Assembly: GCF_030127105.1 (NCBI RefSeq)
Contig: NZ_CP126161.1
Span: forward strand, 3,100,001 to 3,164,000
From: Haloarcula pelagica
GTDB lineage: Archaea > Halobacteriota > Halobacteria > Halobacteriales > Haloarculaceae
Reading direction: 5' to 3'
Length of the DNA: 64,000 nt
The notes beneath the pieces are model-generated. The model was not told where the DNA came from. It made no database searches and saw only the letters and a list, made by a program, of their open reading frames with translations. This document shows, piece after piece, positions 27,051 through 37,687 of this stretch. The stretch's first letter is position 1, and each line of letters starts with the position of its first letter. Both the position numbers and the translations under genes were made by a program.

Positions 27051-28274
27051 ATGACAACGATCAAGGACAGCGTCCACGACCACATCGCGGTCGAGGGCGT
27101 TGCCGAAGCGTTGCTGGAGACGCCCCCCGTCCAGCGCCTCCGTCACATCTCCCAACTGGGAACCGTCACGCTGGTCTATCCCTCGGCGAACCACACCCGG
27201 TTCGAGCACTCGCTTGGGGTGTACCACCTCGCGGACCAGGCGCTCGGTCATCTCGGCATCGGGGGTCGGCAGGCCGAACGGGTCCGGGCCGCGGCGCTGC
27301 TCCACGATATCGGCCACTCCCCGTACAGCCACAACGTCGAGCACGTCGTCCACCGACACACGGGCAAGTACCACGACGACGTGCACGAACTCATCGACAG
27401 CGGCCCGGTCGCTCGCGTGCTCGACGAACACGACCTCGACCCCGACCGGGTCGCCGACCTTGTCGCCGGCGAGGGTGACCTCGGGCAACTGGTCTCGGGG
27501 GAACTCGATGTCGACCGGATGGACTACCTGGTCCGGGACGCCCACCACACCGGCGTCCCTTACGGCACGATCGACCACGAACGGCTGATCCGCGAGCTCC
27601 GCCTGGTCGACGGCGAACTCGTCCTCGACGAGGGCAACGTCCAGGCCGCCGAGTCGCTGCTGCTCGCCCGGGCGCTGATGAACCCGACCGTCTACCAGCA
27701 CCACGTCGCCCGCATCGCCAAGACGATGCTGCGCCGCGGGACCGAGCGCCTCCTGACCGCGACCAACTGGACGGCCCACGACCTGCGCCGGTGGGACGAC
27801 AACGACCTGCTGGTCAGGCTCCGCCAGTGCGAGGAGACCGCGACCTACGCCGACCGACTGAGCGACCGAAACCTCTACAAACGGGCGGTCTGGGCGGAGT
27901 ACTCGGCGGTCCCGGACGACCTGTTCGACGCCGACCACCGGGACATCCGCGCGCTGGAGGACAAGATCGCCGCGACGGCGGCCGTCGACACCGACGCGGT
28001 GCTGATCGATGTCGCGGCCGACCCCTCGATGACTGAGTCCACGAGCCGTGTCCTCGTCAACGGCGAGGTCCGGCAGTTGGGCGAGCAGTCCACGCTGGTC
28101 AGCGCGCTCCGGGCCGCACAGCGCGACCAGTGGCGACTCGGCGTGTACGCGCCGCCGTCGGCGAACGAGCGCGTCGGCGAGGCGGCGATCCGCGAACTCG
28201 GGCTGGACATCGACGGCGCCCGGATCAGCGACGTTCGAACGGGGATCCACGCGACCCTCGATGAGTTTAACTGA
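27051..28274 (+). CDS. HD-domain phosphohydrolase
   Basis: This 407-residue HD-superfamily hydrolase resembles the SAMHD1/dGTPase-like group. It has the metal ligands in TRFEHSLGVYH (His 53) and LLHDIGHSPYSHNVE (His 85, Asp 86), plus the later MDYLVRDAHHTGVPYGTID, where the last metal-binding Asp lies. The N-terminal KDSVHDHIAVEGVAEALLET and PPVQRLRHISQLG are also typical. It probably cleaves nucleotides or nucleotide-like phosphates in the cytoplasm; the exact substrate cannot be read from sequence. It is followed by the amidohydrolase after about 20 bases. Confidence 0.88.
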   Translation: MTTIKDSVHDHIAVEGVAEALLETPPVQRLRHISQLGTVTLVYPSANHTRFEHSLGVYHLADQALGHLGIGGRQAERVRAAALLHDIGHSPYSHNVEHVVHRHTGKYHDDVHELIDSGPVARVLDEHDLDPDRVADLVAGEGDLGQLVSGELDVDRMDYLVRDAHHTGVPYGTIDHERLIRELRLVDGELVLDEGNVQAAESLLLARALMNPTVYQHHVARIAKTMLRRGTERLLTATNWTAHDLRRWDDNDLLVRLRQCEETATYADRLSDRNLYKRAVWAEYSAVPDDLFDADHRDIRALEDKIAATAAVDTDAVLIDVAADPSMTESTSRVLVNGEVRQLGEQSTLVSALRAAQRDQWRLGVYAPPSANERVGEAAIRELGLDIDGARISDVRTGIHATLDEFN

Positions 28275-28295
28275 CCGTCGGACGGATCGGTAGCT

Positions 28296-29318
28296 GTGAT
28301 TCTGGAAGGAACGATCCTCCGCGGGCGCGACTTCGACCCCGTGGAGGGCCGTGTCGTCGCCGAGGACGGGGAGATCACGGGCATCGAGGAGACCGCCGTC
28401 GATAGCGACGCGATCGTCTGCCCGGCCTTTGTCAACGCCCACACGCACATCGGCGACTCAATCGCGAAGGAGGCCGGCGAGGGACTGACACTGGAGGAAC
28501 TGGTCGCCCCGCCCGACGGACTGAAACACCGGCTGCTCCGGGCGGCCAGCACGGAGGAACTCGTCGCCGGGATGCGCCGGACGATCTCGTTCATGGAAGG
28601 GGCCGGCACTGGCGCGTTCGTCGAGTTCCGGGAGGGCGGCGTCGACGGCGTCCGCGCGATCGACACGGCGCTGGCGGATTCGCCCGTCCGAAGCGTCGTC
28701 CTCGGTCGCGAGACCGTCGCGGCGATGGAGCAGGCCGACGGGTTCGGGGCCAGCGGTGCCAACGACGACGAGTTCGGCGCCGAGCGGCGCGCAACCCGGC
28801 AGGCCGGGAAGCTGTTCGGCATCCACGCCGGGGAGGTCGACGCCTCCGACATCAACCCCGCGTTGGACCTCGATCCGGACTTCCTCGTCCACATGGTCCA
28901 CGCCGCGGACATCCACCTCGATCGGGTCGCCGACAGCGACGTTCCGGTCGTCGTCTGTCCCCGCTCGAACCTCTCGACCGGTGTCGGCCGGCCGCCGATC
29001 GAGGCGCTCGCCGAGCGGACGACGGTCGCGCTGGGGACGGACAACGTGATGCTCAACAGCCCGTCGATGTTCCGCGAGATGGCCGTTACGGAGATGATAT
29101 CCGACCTCTCGGCCCGCGAAGTGCTCCGGATGGCGACGGTCAACGGCGCCGAAATCGCCGGCCTCGACTGTGGCGTGATCGAGCCTGGGCGGCCCGCTCG
29201 CCTGTTTTCCCTCGACGGCGATACCGACAACCTCGCCGGCGCACAGAACCCCGTCCGCGCGCTGGTCCGGCGCGCCGGCGTCGACGATGTCGACCGCGTC
29301 GTCCTCCCGGACACGTAG
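28296..29318 (+). CDS. Amidohydrolase family protein
   Basis: This 340-residue TIM-barrel metal hydrolase starts from a GTG. It has the metal motif FVNAHTHIGDS, a second-site His in FGIHAGEVDAS, another in HMVHAADIHLD, and the metal Asp in ALGTDNVMLNSPSMFREM. Pattern and length fit the deaminase-type amidohydrolases (cytosine, SAH or related). The immediate upstream neighbour, an HD hydrolase, could place both in nucleotide or base salvage, but that is only a guess. Confidence 0.88.
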   Translation: MILEGTILRGRDFDPVEGRVVAEDGEITGIEETAVDSDAIVCPAFVNAHTHIGDSIAKEAGEGLTLEELVAPPDGLKHRLLRAASTEELVAGMRRTISFMEGAGTGAFVEFREGGVDGVRAIDTALADSPVRSVVLGRETVAAMEQADGFGASGANDDEFGAERRATRQAGKLFGIHAGEVDASDINPALDLDPDFLVHMVHAADIHLDRVADSDVPVVVCPRSNLSTGVGRPPIEALAERTTVALGTDNVMLNSPSMFREMAVTEMISDLSAREVLRMATVNGAEIAGLDCGVIEPGRPARLFSLDGDTDNLAGAQNPVRALVRRAGVDDVDRVVLPDT

Positions 29319-29356
29319 CGCCCTTTATCCGATTCCGGCCCGTACGCTCGGACGAT

Positions 29357-29752
29357 ATGCCCCCTACCGACCGCGGACTCGGGACACTCGGCAAACTGGT
29401 CCTCGGGACCGTCGTCGTGGTCACCGCGCTCGTCGTCGCGACGGCGATCCTGGCCGTCCTCCAGAACCTCCTGGCTGCACTGCTTGGGCTGCTCGTCACC
29501 GGCCTCCTGATCGGCGGCGCAGCCTACCTCGTGTACTGGCTCGTCTCGTCGATCACCGGCGGCGAGAGCGAGTCCGCCGATGCCACCGACGGCGCCACCG
29601 CGACGACTGCGGCACCGGTCGATCCGGTCGACCGCCTCACCGAACAGTACAAGCGCGGCGAACTCACCGATGAGGAGTTCGAGCGCCGTCTCGAAGCCGA
29701 GATGACCGATGTCGACCAGGAGATCGCCGACCTCGAAGCCGAACTGGAGTGA
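29357..29752 (+). CDS. Membrane protein with SHOCT domain
   Basis: This 131-residue protein has two hydrophobic helices (KLVLGTVVVVTALVVATAIL and AALLGLLVTGLLIGGAAYLV), a short acidic linker and a C-terminal SHOCT motif, DRLTEQYKRGELTDEEFERRLE. SHOCT helices are common short oligomerisation modules at the ends of haloarchaeal membrane proteins. No function is known. It ends at the region where the universal stress gene is expressed. Confidence 0.82.
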   Translation: MPPTDRGLGTLGKLVLGTVVVVTALVVATAILAVLQNLLAALLGLLVTGLLIGGAAYLVYWLVSSITGGESESADATDGATATTAAPVDPVDRLTEQYKRGELTDEEFERRLEAEMTDVDQEIADLEAELE

Positions 29753-29811
29753 GTGTGGTATTCGATACCGAGTACCAAACTCCTAAGCTCCCGCGTGTTC
29801 GACTGTCTGAT

Positions 29812-30285
29812 ATGTACGACAGGATTCTCCTCCCAACCGACGGGACCGCCGGGATGGACGGGGTCGTCCGCCACGCGGCGGCGCTGGCAGCGACACACGG
29901 CGCCGAGATCCACGCGCTGTACGTCGTCGACACCGCCCGGTTCTCCACGCTCCCGGCCGGGATGACCTGGGAGGGGCTCACCGACATGTTCCAGACGGAG
30001 GGGGAGCGAGCGATGGACGCCGTCGAACGGCAAGCCGGCGACGTTCCGGTCCAACGGGCCATCGTGGAGGGGCGACCGAGCACCGAGATCGGCGAGTACG
30101 CACGGACCAACGACTGTGACGTGATCGTCATGGGAACCCACGGACGCGGCGGGATCGACAGACTGCTGCTGGGGTCGGTCGCCGAGAACGTGATCCGCGC
30201 CGCCCGGATCCCCGTCGTGACCGTGCCCGTCGAGGCGGCCGATCGAGACCCGCCGACAGATCGTCGCGAGGTCGCGGCCGAGTAG
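29812..30285 (+). CDS. Universal stress protein (UspA family)
   Basis: This 157-residue UspA-fold protein starts MYDRILLPTDGTAGMDGVVR. The ATP-binding signature near the C-terminus is VMGTHGRGGIDRLLLGSVAENVIRAA, matching the G-x-x-G-x9-G-(S/T) loop. The 21 codons before this ATG in the open frame do not look like the family. Members bind ATP and raise stress survival; the regulatory input here is unknown. Confidence 0.93.
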   Translation: MYDRILLPTDGTAGMDGVVRHAAALAATHGAEIHALYVVDTARFSTLPAGMTWEGLTDMFQTEGERAMDAVERQAGDVPVQRAIVEGRPSTEIGEYARTNDCDVIVMGTHGRGGIDRLLLGSVAENVIRAARIPVVTVPVEAADRDPPTDRREVAAE

Positions 30286-30286
30286 C

Positions 30287-31216
30287 TCAGACCGGTCGCA
30301 AGTGGTCACAGTCCCCGGCGGTGACGGTCACCTCGCCGTCGTCGGTGTCGACGACGAGCGACCCGGGAAACTGTACGTCGACGGCCTCGCCCTCGACCGT
30401 CCCGCCGGGCGTCTCGACCCGGACCCGCCGGCCCAGTGTCGTCGCGTACTCGCGCCAGGCCGGCAGGATACTGTCGATGTCACCCCGCAGTTCGTCGAAC
30501 GTTTCGAGCACTCGCTGTGTGAACACCCGCCTGTCGATCGGGTCGCCGCGAACGTGCTGGAGGCTCGTCGGTTCGGCGTCCGTGGGCAGCGTTGCGGGGT
30601 CGACGTTCGCGTTGATCCCCATGCCGACGACCACCCAGGAGACACGGTCGGCCTCCCCCTCCATCTCGGTGAGGATCCCGACCAGTTTCCGGTCGTCGAC
30701 GAGCACGTCGTTGGGCCACTTGATCCCCGCGTCGACGCCCGCCTCGCGGGCCGCGCGGGTGACCGCGACCGCCGCAGCGAGAGTGAACACCGGCGCGTGG
30801 GCCATCGGCACGTCCGGCCGGACGAGCACGGAGAGCCAGATGCCCCCGCTGGGAGAGGCCCACTCGCGGTCGAGCCGACCCCGGCCGCCGGTCTGCTCGT
30901 CGGCCAGTACTACCACGTCGTCGGCCCCGTCGGCCGCCAGGTCCCGCGCCCGAGCGTTCGTGCTCGGGATGCTCTCGTGGTACTCGACTTCGAAGGGCGC
31001 GTCGAGCCCGTACTCGACGGCCGCGCCGCCGAACTCCGGCACGCCCGTGAGTTCGTAGCCGCTGTCGGCGCTCTCGACTTCGAACCCGTCCTCGCGGAGC
31101 GCCTCGACGTGTTTCCAGACGGCGGCGCGTGAGATACCCAGCTCCTCGGCCAGCGCCGGGCCCGATACCGGGCCGGCGGCGAGCGCGTCGAGCACTCGGT
31201 GGCGCGTCTCCTGCAT
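30287..31216 (-). CDS. birA: Biotin-protein ligase (BirA)
   Basis: This 309-residue enzyme attaches biotin to carrier proteins. An N-terminal winged helix (ETRHRVLDALAAGPVSGPALAEELGISRAA; about residues 1-60) may let it act as a repressor too. The catalytic core follows, with SIPSTNARARDLAADGADD, the biotin/AMP loop GGRGRLDREWASP, and KWPNDVLVDDRKLVGILTE. Its target lies just upstream: the BCCP domain of the carboxylase alpha subunit at 31262-33106, separated by 45 bases, so the two are probably one operon. Confidence 0.95.
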   Translation of the reverse strand: MQETRHRVLDALAAGPVSGPALAEELGISRAAVWKHVEALREDGFEVESADSGYELTGVPEFGGAAVEYGLDAPFEVEYHESIPSTNARARDLAADGADDVVVLADEQTGGRGRLDREWASPSGGIWLSVLVRPDVPMAHAPVFTLAAAVAVTRAAREAGVDAGIKWPNDVLVDDRKLVGILTEMEGEADRVSWVVVGMGINANVDPATLPTDAEPTSLQHVRGDPIDRRVFTQRVLETFDELRGDIDSILPAWREYATTLGRRVRVETPGGTVEGEAVDVQFPGSLVVDTDDGEVTVTAGDCDHLRPV

Positions 31217-31261
31217 GGACGCGAGTACGACAGTCGACAGTAAAAAGCAGACGGAGCGCAG

Positions 31262-33106
<1,845 letters not shown>

Positions 33107-33131
33107 ACCCCGTCATACTGAGAGTCGGCCC

Positions 33132-33137
33132 ATAAAA
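33132..33137 (-). promoter_or_regulatory. TATA box of pccA-birA
   Basis: TTTTAT on the minus strand lies about 28 bases before the pccA ATG, fitting a leaderless message for the pccA-birA pair. A further TATATAAA at 33190-33197 lies between the divergent genes and could serve either strand with a longer leader. Confidence 0.55.
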
Positions 33138-33267
33138 CTATGCGGACTCCCGAACCCGCTCGCCCGACACGACAGGGCGGCGAATCGACTATATAAAGCC
33201 ATCGTCCGGCTGGCGGGGCAGCAAGCGGCGGCCGGTGTTGAAGGGGCGGTACCGACAACGGCTACGT

Positions 33268-34110
33268 ATGCCCAGAGACGTACCGCGCCGGCGGTTCCTC
33301 GCCGGCACTGTCGCCGCTGCCCTGACCGCCGTGGCCGGCTGTAGCGGGACGACCCCGTTCGTCGGGAAGCGGACGGAATCGACCGAGACAGTCCCGGTCC
33401 GCGGCGCGACCGCGCTGACCGTCCAGAACCAGACCGGCGACGTGGTGGTCCGCGGCGCCGACCGCGAGGACATCCGGGTCCATGCGGTCAAACAGGCCAG
33501 TTCCGTCAGGACGAACGTCGCGGACCTGGCGCTGGAGACGGTCCGTGAGGACGGTCGGATCCGGCTGTCCTCCCGCTGGAACGGGGACACAGGTCCCTTC
33601 GCCAGTCGCCCGTCGATGAATCTCGACGCGGAAGTCCCCGCCTCGCTGGCTGTCGAGACGGTACAGACCGATGTCGGCGACATCGAGGTGACTGATCTCG
33701 CCGGCGACCTCCAGGCCCGGACCGACACCGGGGATGTCCGCATCCGCCGCGTCGAGGGCACCGTCAGTGCGGAGTCAGACACCGGCGATGTCGACGTTCG
33801 AACGCCGGCCGCGCTGGACGGGGCGACCGCCGACACCGGCGACGTTTCTGTCGACATCCCCGCGATCGACGGCGAGACCACTGTCCAGACCGACACCGGC
33901 GACGTGGTCGCCCGCGTGGGCCCCGACCTCGACGCGACGCTCGTCGCACAGTCCTCGAACGGCAACGTGGAACTGACCGGTGTCTCGCTGTCGAACGGCG
34001 AGACCACGGGCGATGTCACCGACGAGGTGGTCCGTGGTGAGCTGGGTGATGGTGGGCCGACACTGCGCGTCGCGTCCGAGACGGGCGACGTGACCGTCCA
34101 GTCCCTGTAG
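33268..34110 (+). CDS. Tat-exported lipoprotein with DUF4097-type beta-repeat domain
   Basis: This protein of about 280 residues starts MPRDVPRRRFLAGTVAAALT with a twin-arginine motif and lipobox AGC, so it should be a lipid-anchored surface protein. The mature part is a series of short repeats of the pattern DTGDV/TGDVVVR (QTGDVVVRG, DVGDIEVTD, DTGDVRIRR, DTGDVDVRT, DTGDVSVDI, DTGDVVARV), each presumably one turn of a beta-helix, as in the DUF4097 putative adhesin family. The function in the envelope is unknown. It is followed by a sensor-domain membrane protein. Confidence 0.82.
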   Translation: MPRDVPRRRFLAGTVAAALTAVAGCSGTTPFVGKRTESTETVPVRGATALTVQNQTGDVVVRGADREDIRVHAVKQASSVRTNVADLALETVREDGRIRLSSRWNGDTGPFASRPSMNLDAEVPASLAVETVQTDVGDIEVTDLAGDLQARTDTGDVRIRRVEGTVSAESDTGDVDVRTPAALDGATADTGDVSVDIPAIDGETTVQTDTGDVVARVGPDLDATLVAQSSNGNVELTGVSLSNGETTGDVTDEVVRGELGDGGPTLRVASETGDVTVQSL

Positions 34111-34140
34111 CGGGATGGCACAGCCACACGACCGTGGATG

Positions 34141-34146
34141 TTTATA
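34141..34146 (+). promoter_or_regulatory. TATA box of the sensor-domain gene
   Basis: TTTATA lies about 30 bases before the ATG at 34174. Any start codon upstream of it, such as the one at 34138, would fall before the predicted transcription start. Confidence 0.6.
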
Positions 34147-34173
34147 CGCGTCCGGCGAGCACGGAATGACAGA

Positions 34174-34935
34174 ATGGGTCCCGCTGTCGACATGAACGCC
34201 CTCTCCCGCGGCACGCGGCGGTTCGTCGGTGCACCGGTCCGGCTACAGACCTACCGAAACCTGCTGTACCTGCTGTTGGCGTTCCCGGCCGGGTTCGTCT
34301 ACGTCTTCGTCGTCAGTTTCGGCGTGTCCCTCGGCCTCGGGCTGGCGGTCGTGCTCGTCGGGGTGGCCGTCCTGGCAGTGACCGCGGTCGTCTGTCTCGC
34401 TCTCGCCGGACTCGAACGCCGTCTCACGATCGTCCTGCTGGGCCGTGACATCGCCGCCCGGACGGCGCTTTCGGGGACGACCACCCGCGACCGTGTGGTG
34501 TCGCTGTTCACCGATCTCCGGACGTGGACGCCGCTCGCGTACCTGGTGGTGAAGTTCGGCGTCGGCCTGCTGGCCGTGCTGCTCCTGACCGCGGCGCTGT
34601 CGACCGGGCTCAGCATGCTGTTCATGCCGCTGTACTACGGCGATCCAGCGGTGTACGTCGGCCTCCCGACCGATCGCCCCGTGGAGTTCCACCCGGCGTT
34701 TTACGTGGTGTGGAACAACCTGCTAGTCGGTGTCAACGCGGTCGTCAGCGTCGGCTACTGGCGGGTTCGGACACTCCCGCAGGCGCTCGTGGTAGCCGGC
34801 GGCGGCCTCGCGGTCTCGCTGGCGACGCTGAACGCCCTCAACGCGCTTGCACACGCGACCGGGTGGCTCACCGAACGACTCCTGGGCGGGGCGTACGACC
34901 CCGTGGGTGCGATCCTGGGGTCCGGCGAGGAGTGA
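34174..34935 (+). CDS. Putative sensor-domain integral membrane protein
   Basis: This protein of about 253 residues, starting MGPAVDMNALSRGTRRFVGA, has four to six hydrophobic segments (YRNLLYLLLAFPAGFVYVFV, LGLAVVLVGVAVLAVTAVVCL, YLVVKFGVGLLAVLLLTAAL, and two later). The segment YRNLLYLLLAFPAG...F and LRTWTPLAYLVVKF are what I associate with the PF13796-type 'putative sensor' domain, usually found ahead of histidine kinase domains, here on its own. ATG 34192 (MNALSRG) is an alternative. It lies downstream of the DUF4097 lipoprotein on the same strand, so the pair could be an envelope-stress module. Confidence 0.72.
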   Translation: MGPAVDMNALSRGTRRFVGAPVRLQTYRNLLYLLLAFPAGFVYVFVVSFGVSLGLGLAVVLVGVAVLAVTAVVCLALAGLERRLTIVLLGRDIAARTALSGTTTRDRVVSLFTDLRTWTPLAYLVVKFGVGLLAVLLLTAALSTGLSMLFMPLYYGDPAVYVGLPTDRPVEFHPAFYVVWNNLLVGVNAVVSVGYWRVRTLPQALVVAGGGLAVSLATLNALNALAHATGWLTERLLGGAYDPVGAILGSGEE

Positions 34936-35277
34936 CTACATCCGGTCGGTTCGCCCGGCCGCCGTCCAGGGGTCGGTCGGTGTCTCCTCGGGGACGCGGA
35001 CGTGTCGCTGCTGGGTCGCCCGGACGCGTTCGGAGAAACTCCACTCCTTTCCGCCCCAGCTCTCCTCGGACCGTGCGGCTGCGGCGGCGGCCGCGGCCGT
35101 TGCGGCCCGCTCGCGGTCCGCGAGGTGGGCGCCGATCGCGACCGCGATGGCGGCGGCCTCCTCGGCCGACGCGTCCGGGACCTGGTTCGCGACGGACTCG
35201 ACCAGTTCGTCCTCGACTGCCGACTCGCTGTTCGTCTCGGCCGGTGCCTCGGGCTCCGTCTCTGTGTCTGTTGCCAT
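34936..35277 (-). CDS. pccX: Acyl-CoA carboxylase small subunit PccX
   Basis: This 113-residue acidic protein has a disordered N-terminus (about 1-25), a helix with [20 protein letters not shown], an Ala-rich region, and the C-terminal [20 protein letters not shown], reminiscent of the actinobacterial carboxylase epsilon subunit. In haloarchaea such as Haloferax mediterranei, PccX is reported as an essential third subunit of propionyl-CoA carboxylase; the location directly after pccB (2-base gap) matches. The symbol is assigned on that basis. Confidence 0.8.
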   Translation of the reverse strand: MATDTETEPEAPAETNSESAVEDELVESVANQVPDASAEEAAAIAVAIGAHLADRERAATAAAAAAAARSEESWGGKEWSFSERVRATQQRHVRVPEETPTDPWTAAGRTDRM

Positions 35278-35279
35278 GG

Positions 35280-36830
35280 TTACAGTGGGATGTTGCCGTG
35301 TTTCCGCTCGGGTTGGTCCGCTCGCTTCCCCCGGAGCAGTTCCAGGTCGGCGATCAACCGTGGCCGTGTCTCCTGGGGTTCGAGCACGTCGTCGACGAAG
35401 CCGCGCTTGGCGGCGATGTAGGGCGTCGCGAACGCGTCGCGGTACTCGTCGATGAGTTCCTGTCGCCGGGCCTCGACATCCTCGGCCGATTCGAGTTCGT
35501 CGTCGTAGAGGACGTTGACCGCACCCTGTGGCCCCATCACCGCGATCTCGGCGGTCGGCCAGGCGTAGTTCACGTCCGCGCCGATGTGTTTCGACGCCAT
35601 CACGTCGTAGGCGCCGCCGTAGGCCTTGCGCGTGATGACAGTCAACAGCGGCACCGTCGCCTCCGAGTAGGCGTACAGCAGTTTCGCGCCGTGGTTGATG
35701 ATGGCGTTTCGCTCCTGGTCTTTGCCGGGCATGAACCCGGGCACGTCGACGAACGTGAGGATCGGGATATTGAACGCGTCACAGAACCGGACGAAGCGGG
35801 CGCCCTTCCGGGAGGCGTCGATGTCCAGCGTGCCGGCGTTGACCCGGGGCTGGTTGGCGACGACGCCGACCGCGTGGCCGTCCAGGCGGGCGAAGCCGGT
35901 GAGGATGTTGCGGGCGAAGGCCTCGGCGACCTCGAAGAAGGAGTCCTGATCGAGGACGCCGCCGATCACGTCGTGCATGTCGTAGGGCTTCTGTGGGGCG
36001 TCGGGCACCGTCTCGACCAGCGAGTCGTCCCGGCGGTCGGGGTCGTCCCACGAGTCGACACTTGGCGGGTCCTCGACGTTGTTCTGGGGGAGAAAGGAGA
36101 GCAGATACCGGATGTCGTCCATCGCGGCCTTCTCGTCGGCGGCGGTGAAGTGGGCGACCCCGGACTCGCTGGCGTGGGTCTTCGCGCCGCCGAGTTCGTC
36201 GAAGCCGACCTCTTCGCCAGTGACCGTCTCGATCACATCCGGGCCGGTGATGAACATGTGGCTGGTCTCCTCGACCATGTAGACGAAGTCGGTGATCGCC
36301 GGCGAGTACACCGCGCCGCCGGCACACGGGCCCATGATCGCCGAGATCTGCGGGACGACGCCGCTTGCCTGCTGGTTCCGGTGGAAGATGTCGGCGTAGC
36401 CAGCGAGCGAGTCGATCCCCTCCTGGATGCGGGCGCCGGCAGAGTCGTTCAGGCCAACGATGGGAGCGCCGTTCTCGATGGCCTGGTCCATCACCTTACA
36501 GACCTTCTGGGCGAACGCCTCGCCCAGCGACCCGCCGAAGACGGTGAAGTCGTGAGCGAAGACGTACACCCGGCGGCCCTCGACCTGGCCGTAACCGACG
36601 ACGACGCCGTCGCCCGGGACGTGGTTGTCGTCCATGTCGAAGTTCGTCGAGCGGTGTTCGCGCAGCGCGTCGATCTCGACGAATGTGTCGTCGTCGAGGA
36701 AGTAGTCGATCCGCTCGCGGGCGGTCAGTTTCCCCCGGTCGTGCTGTGCCTCGATGCGCTCCTCGCCGCCGCCCCGCTCGGCGGCCGACTTGCGCTCGCG
36801 GAGGTCCTCCACGCGGTCGTCGTGACTCAT
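35280..36830 (-). CDS. pccB: Acyl-CoA (propionyl-CoA) carboxylase beta subunit, carboxyltransferase
   Basis: This 516-residue carboxyltransferase has crotonase-fold N and C halves. It contains [22 protein letters not shown] and [13 protein letters not shown] (the oxyanion-hole GG/AG region), the [16 protein letters not shown] segment, and in the C half [10 protein letters not shown] and [15 protein letters not shown]. It transfers CO2 from biotin to acyl-CoA. PccB and PccX sit on one transcript; the alpha subunit gene is about 1.8 kb away with two oppositely oriented genes between. Confidence 0.95.
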   Translation of the reverse strand: MSHDDRVEDLRERKSAAERGGGEERIEAQHDRGKLTARERIDYFLDDDTFVEIDALREHRSTNFDMDDNHVPGDGVVVGYGQVEGRRVYVFAHDFTVFGGSLGEAFAQKVCKVMDQAIENGAPIVGLNDSAGARIQEGIDSLAGYADIFHRNQQASGVVPQISAIMGPCAGGAVYSPAITDFVYMVEETSHMFITGPDVIETVTGEEVGFDELGGAKTHASESGVAHFTAADEKAAMDDIRYLLSFLPQNNVEDPPSVDSWDDPDRRDDSLVETVPDAPQKPYDMHDVIGGVLDQDSFFEVAEAFARNILTGFARLDGHAVGVVANQPRVNAGTLDIDASRKGARFVRFCDAFNIPILTFVDVPGFMPGKDQERNAIINHGAKLLYAYSEATVPLLTVITRKAYGGAYDVMASKHIGADVNYAWPTAEIAVMGPQGAVNVLYDDELESAEDVEARRQELIDEYRDAFATPYIAAKRGFVDDVLEPQETRPRLIADLELLRGKRADQPERKHGNIPL

Positions 36831-37039
36831 TCGACATCACGGCTCGTGGACCCGAACATATCCGCGCTGTCGGGGGCCGACGAGAAAAGCGTTACCCGCG
36901 CGGGACTGCTCGGTGTCGAGAAGCGAGCACGGAAGGGCGTCACCGACTGCCGGGCAGCGAACCGGTGCCGAATCTCACCTGAACGACCGTGAGCGTCCGA
37001 ACCGCCGGAGTTTTGAGGGGGTGAGACCTTCGATTGCGT

Positions 37040-37663
37040 GTGAAGAACATCACGGCAACGCAGCACAACCCGTTCGGTTTCGACGCGCCGTGTGAGCCGT
37101 TCGTTCCGGGCTACGGCGACGCCAACGCCGATTTCCACGTCATCGGGGACAACCCTCGAATCCACGGCGGCAACGAGTCGGGCATCCCCTTCACGGGGAC
37201 CCCCGCCGCCGAGCGACTCCAGCGGGCGCTGCTGGCCGGCGGACTCCTGAAAGAGACGGGGACGCCGCCGACCGTCGACAAGACGTACCTCTCCTACCTG
37301 TTCCTCTGTGGCGACCGCGACCCGACGGAGGACGACTACGCCGACCACGAACCGATGTTCGACACCGAGGTTCGGGCGATCACCTCCCACGTTCTCCTCC
37401 CGGTCGGCGAGCGGGCGACCAGACACGTCTTCGCGAACATGACCGCCGAACCGGCCGACGCCGTCGACATGGACGCACTGCACGCGACGGAGGTCCGTGG
37501 CAGCGGCTGGCTCGTCTACCCGATCAAGGACCCACACGACTGGACCGACGCCGACGAGGACGCTCTGGTCGCCGCGCTGACCGCGCTGCTCGCGACCGAC
37601 TACCGGCAGGAAGCCGAACTCGGCCGGTTCCTCCCCGGGGACGATGTCTGGCGGGTCCGGTAG
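37040..37663 (+). CDS. Uracil-DNA glycosylase family protein
   Basis: This protein of about 207 residues starts from GTG (MKNITATQHNPFGFDAPC). The family-like region HVIGDNPRIHGG...GIPFTGTPAAERLQRALL resembles the GE-x-PG...GxPFVGxAG active-site loop of UDG families 4-5, but with Asp for the usual Glu and Asn for the usual Ala. It also has YLFLCGDRD and HVLLPVGERATRHVF. No four-cysteine Fe-S site is apparent. It may repair uracil or another base lesion, or be a family relative without that activity. The GTG is favoured because the upstream TTG adds only residues with no homologous look. Confidence 0.7.
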   Translation: MKNITATQHNPFGFDAPCEPFVPGYGDANADFHVIGDNPRIHGGNESGIPFTGTPAAERLQRALLAGGLLKETGTPPTVDKTYLSYLFLCGDRDPTEDDYADHEPMFDTEVRAITSHVLLPVGERATRHVFANMTAEPADAVDMDALHATEVRGSGWLVYPIKDPHDWTDADEDALVAALTALLATDYRQEAELGRFLPGDDVWRVR

Positions 37664-37687
37664 GCCGACGCGCCGTTCTCGGTCGGC

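Noticed and set aside
34138-34173. ATG at 34138 as the start of the sensor-domain protein
   Set aside because: It overlaps the TATA box (34141-34146), so it would lie upstream of the predicted transcription start; the next in-frame ATG fits.
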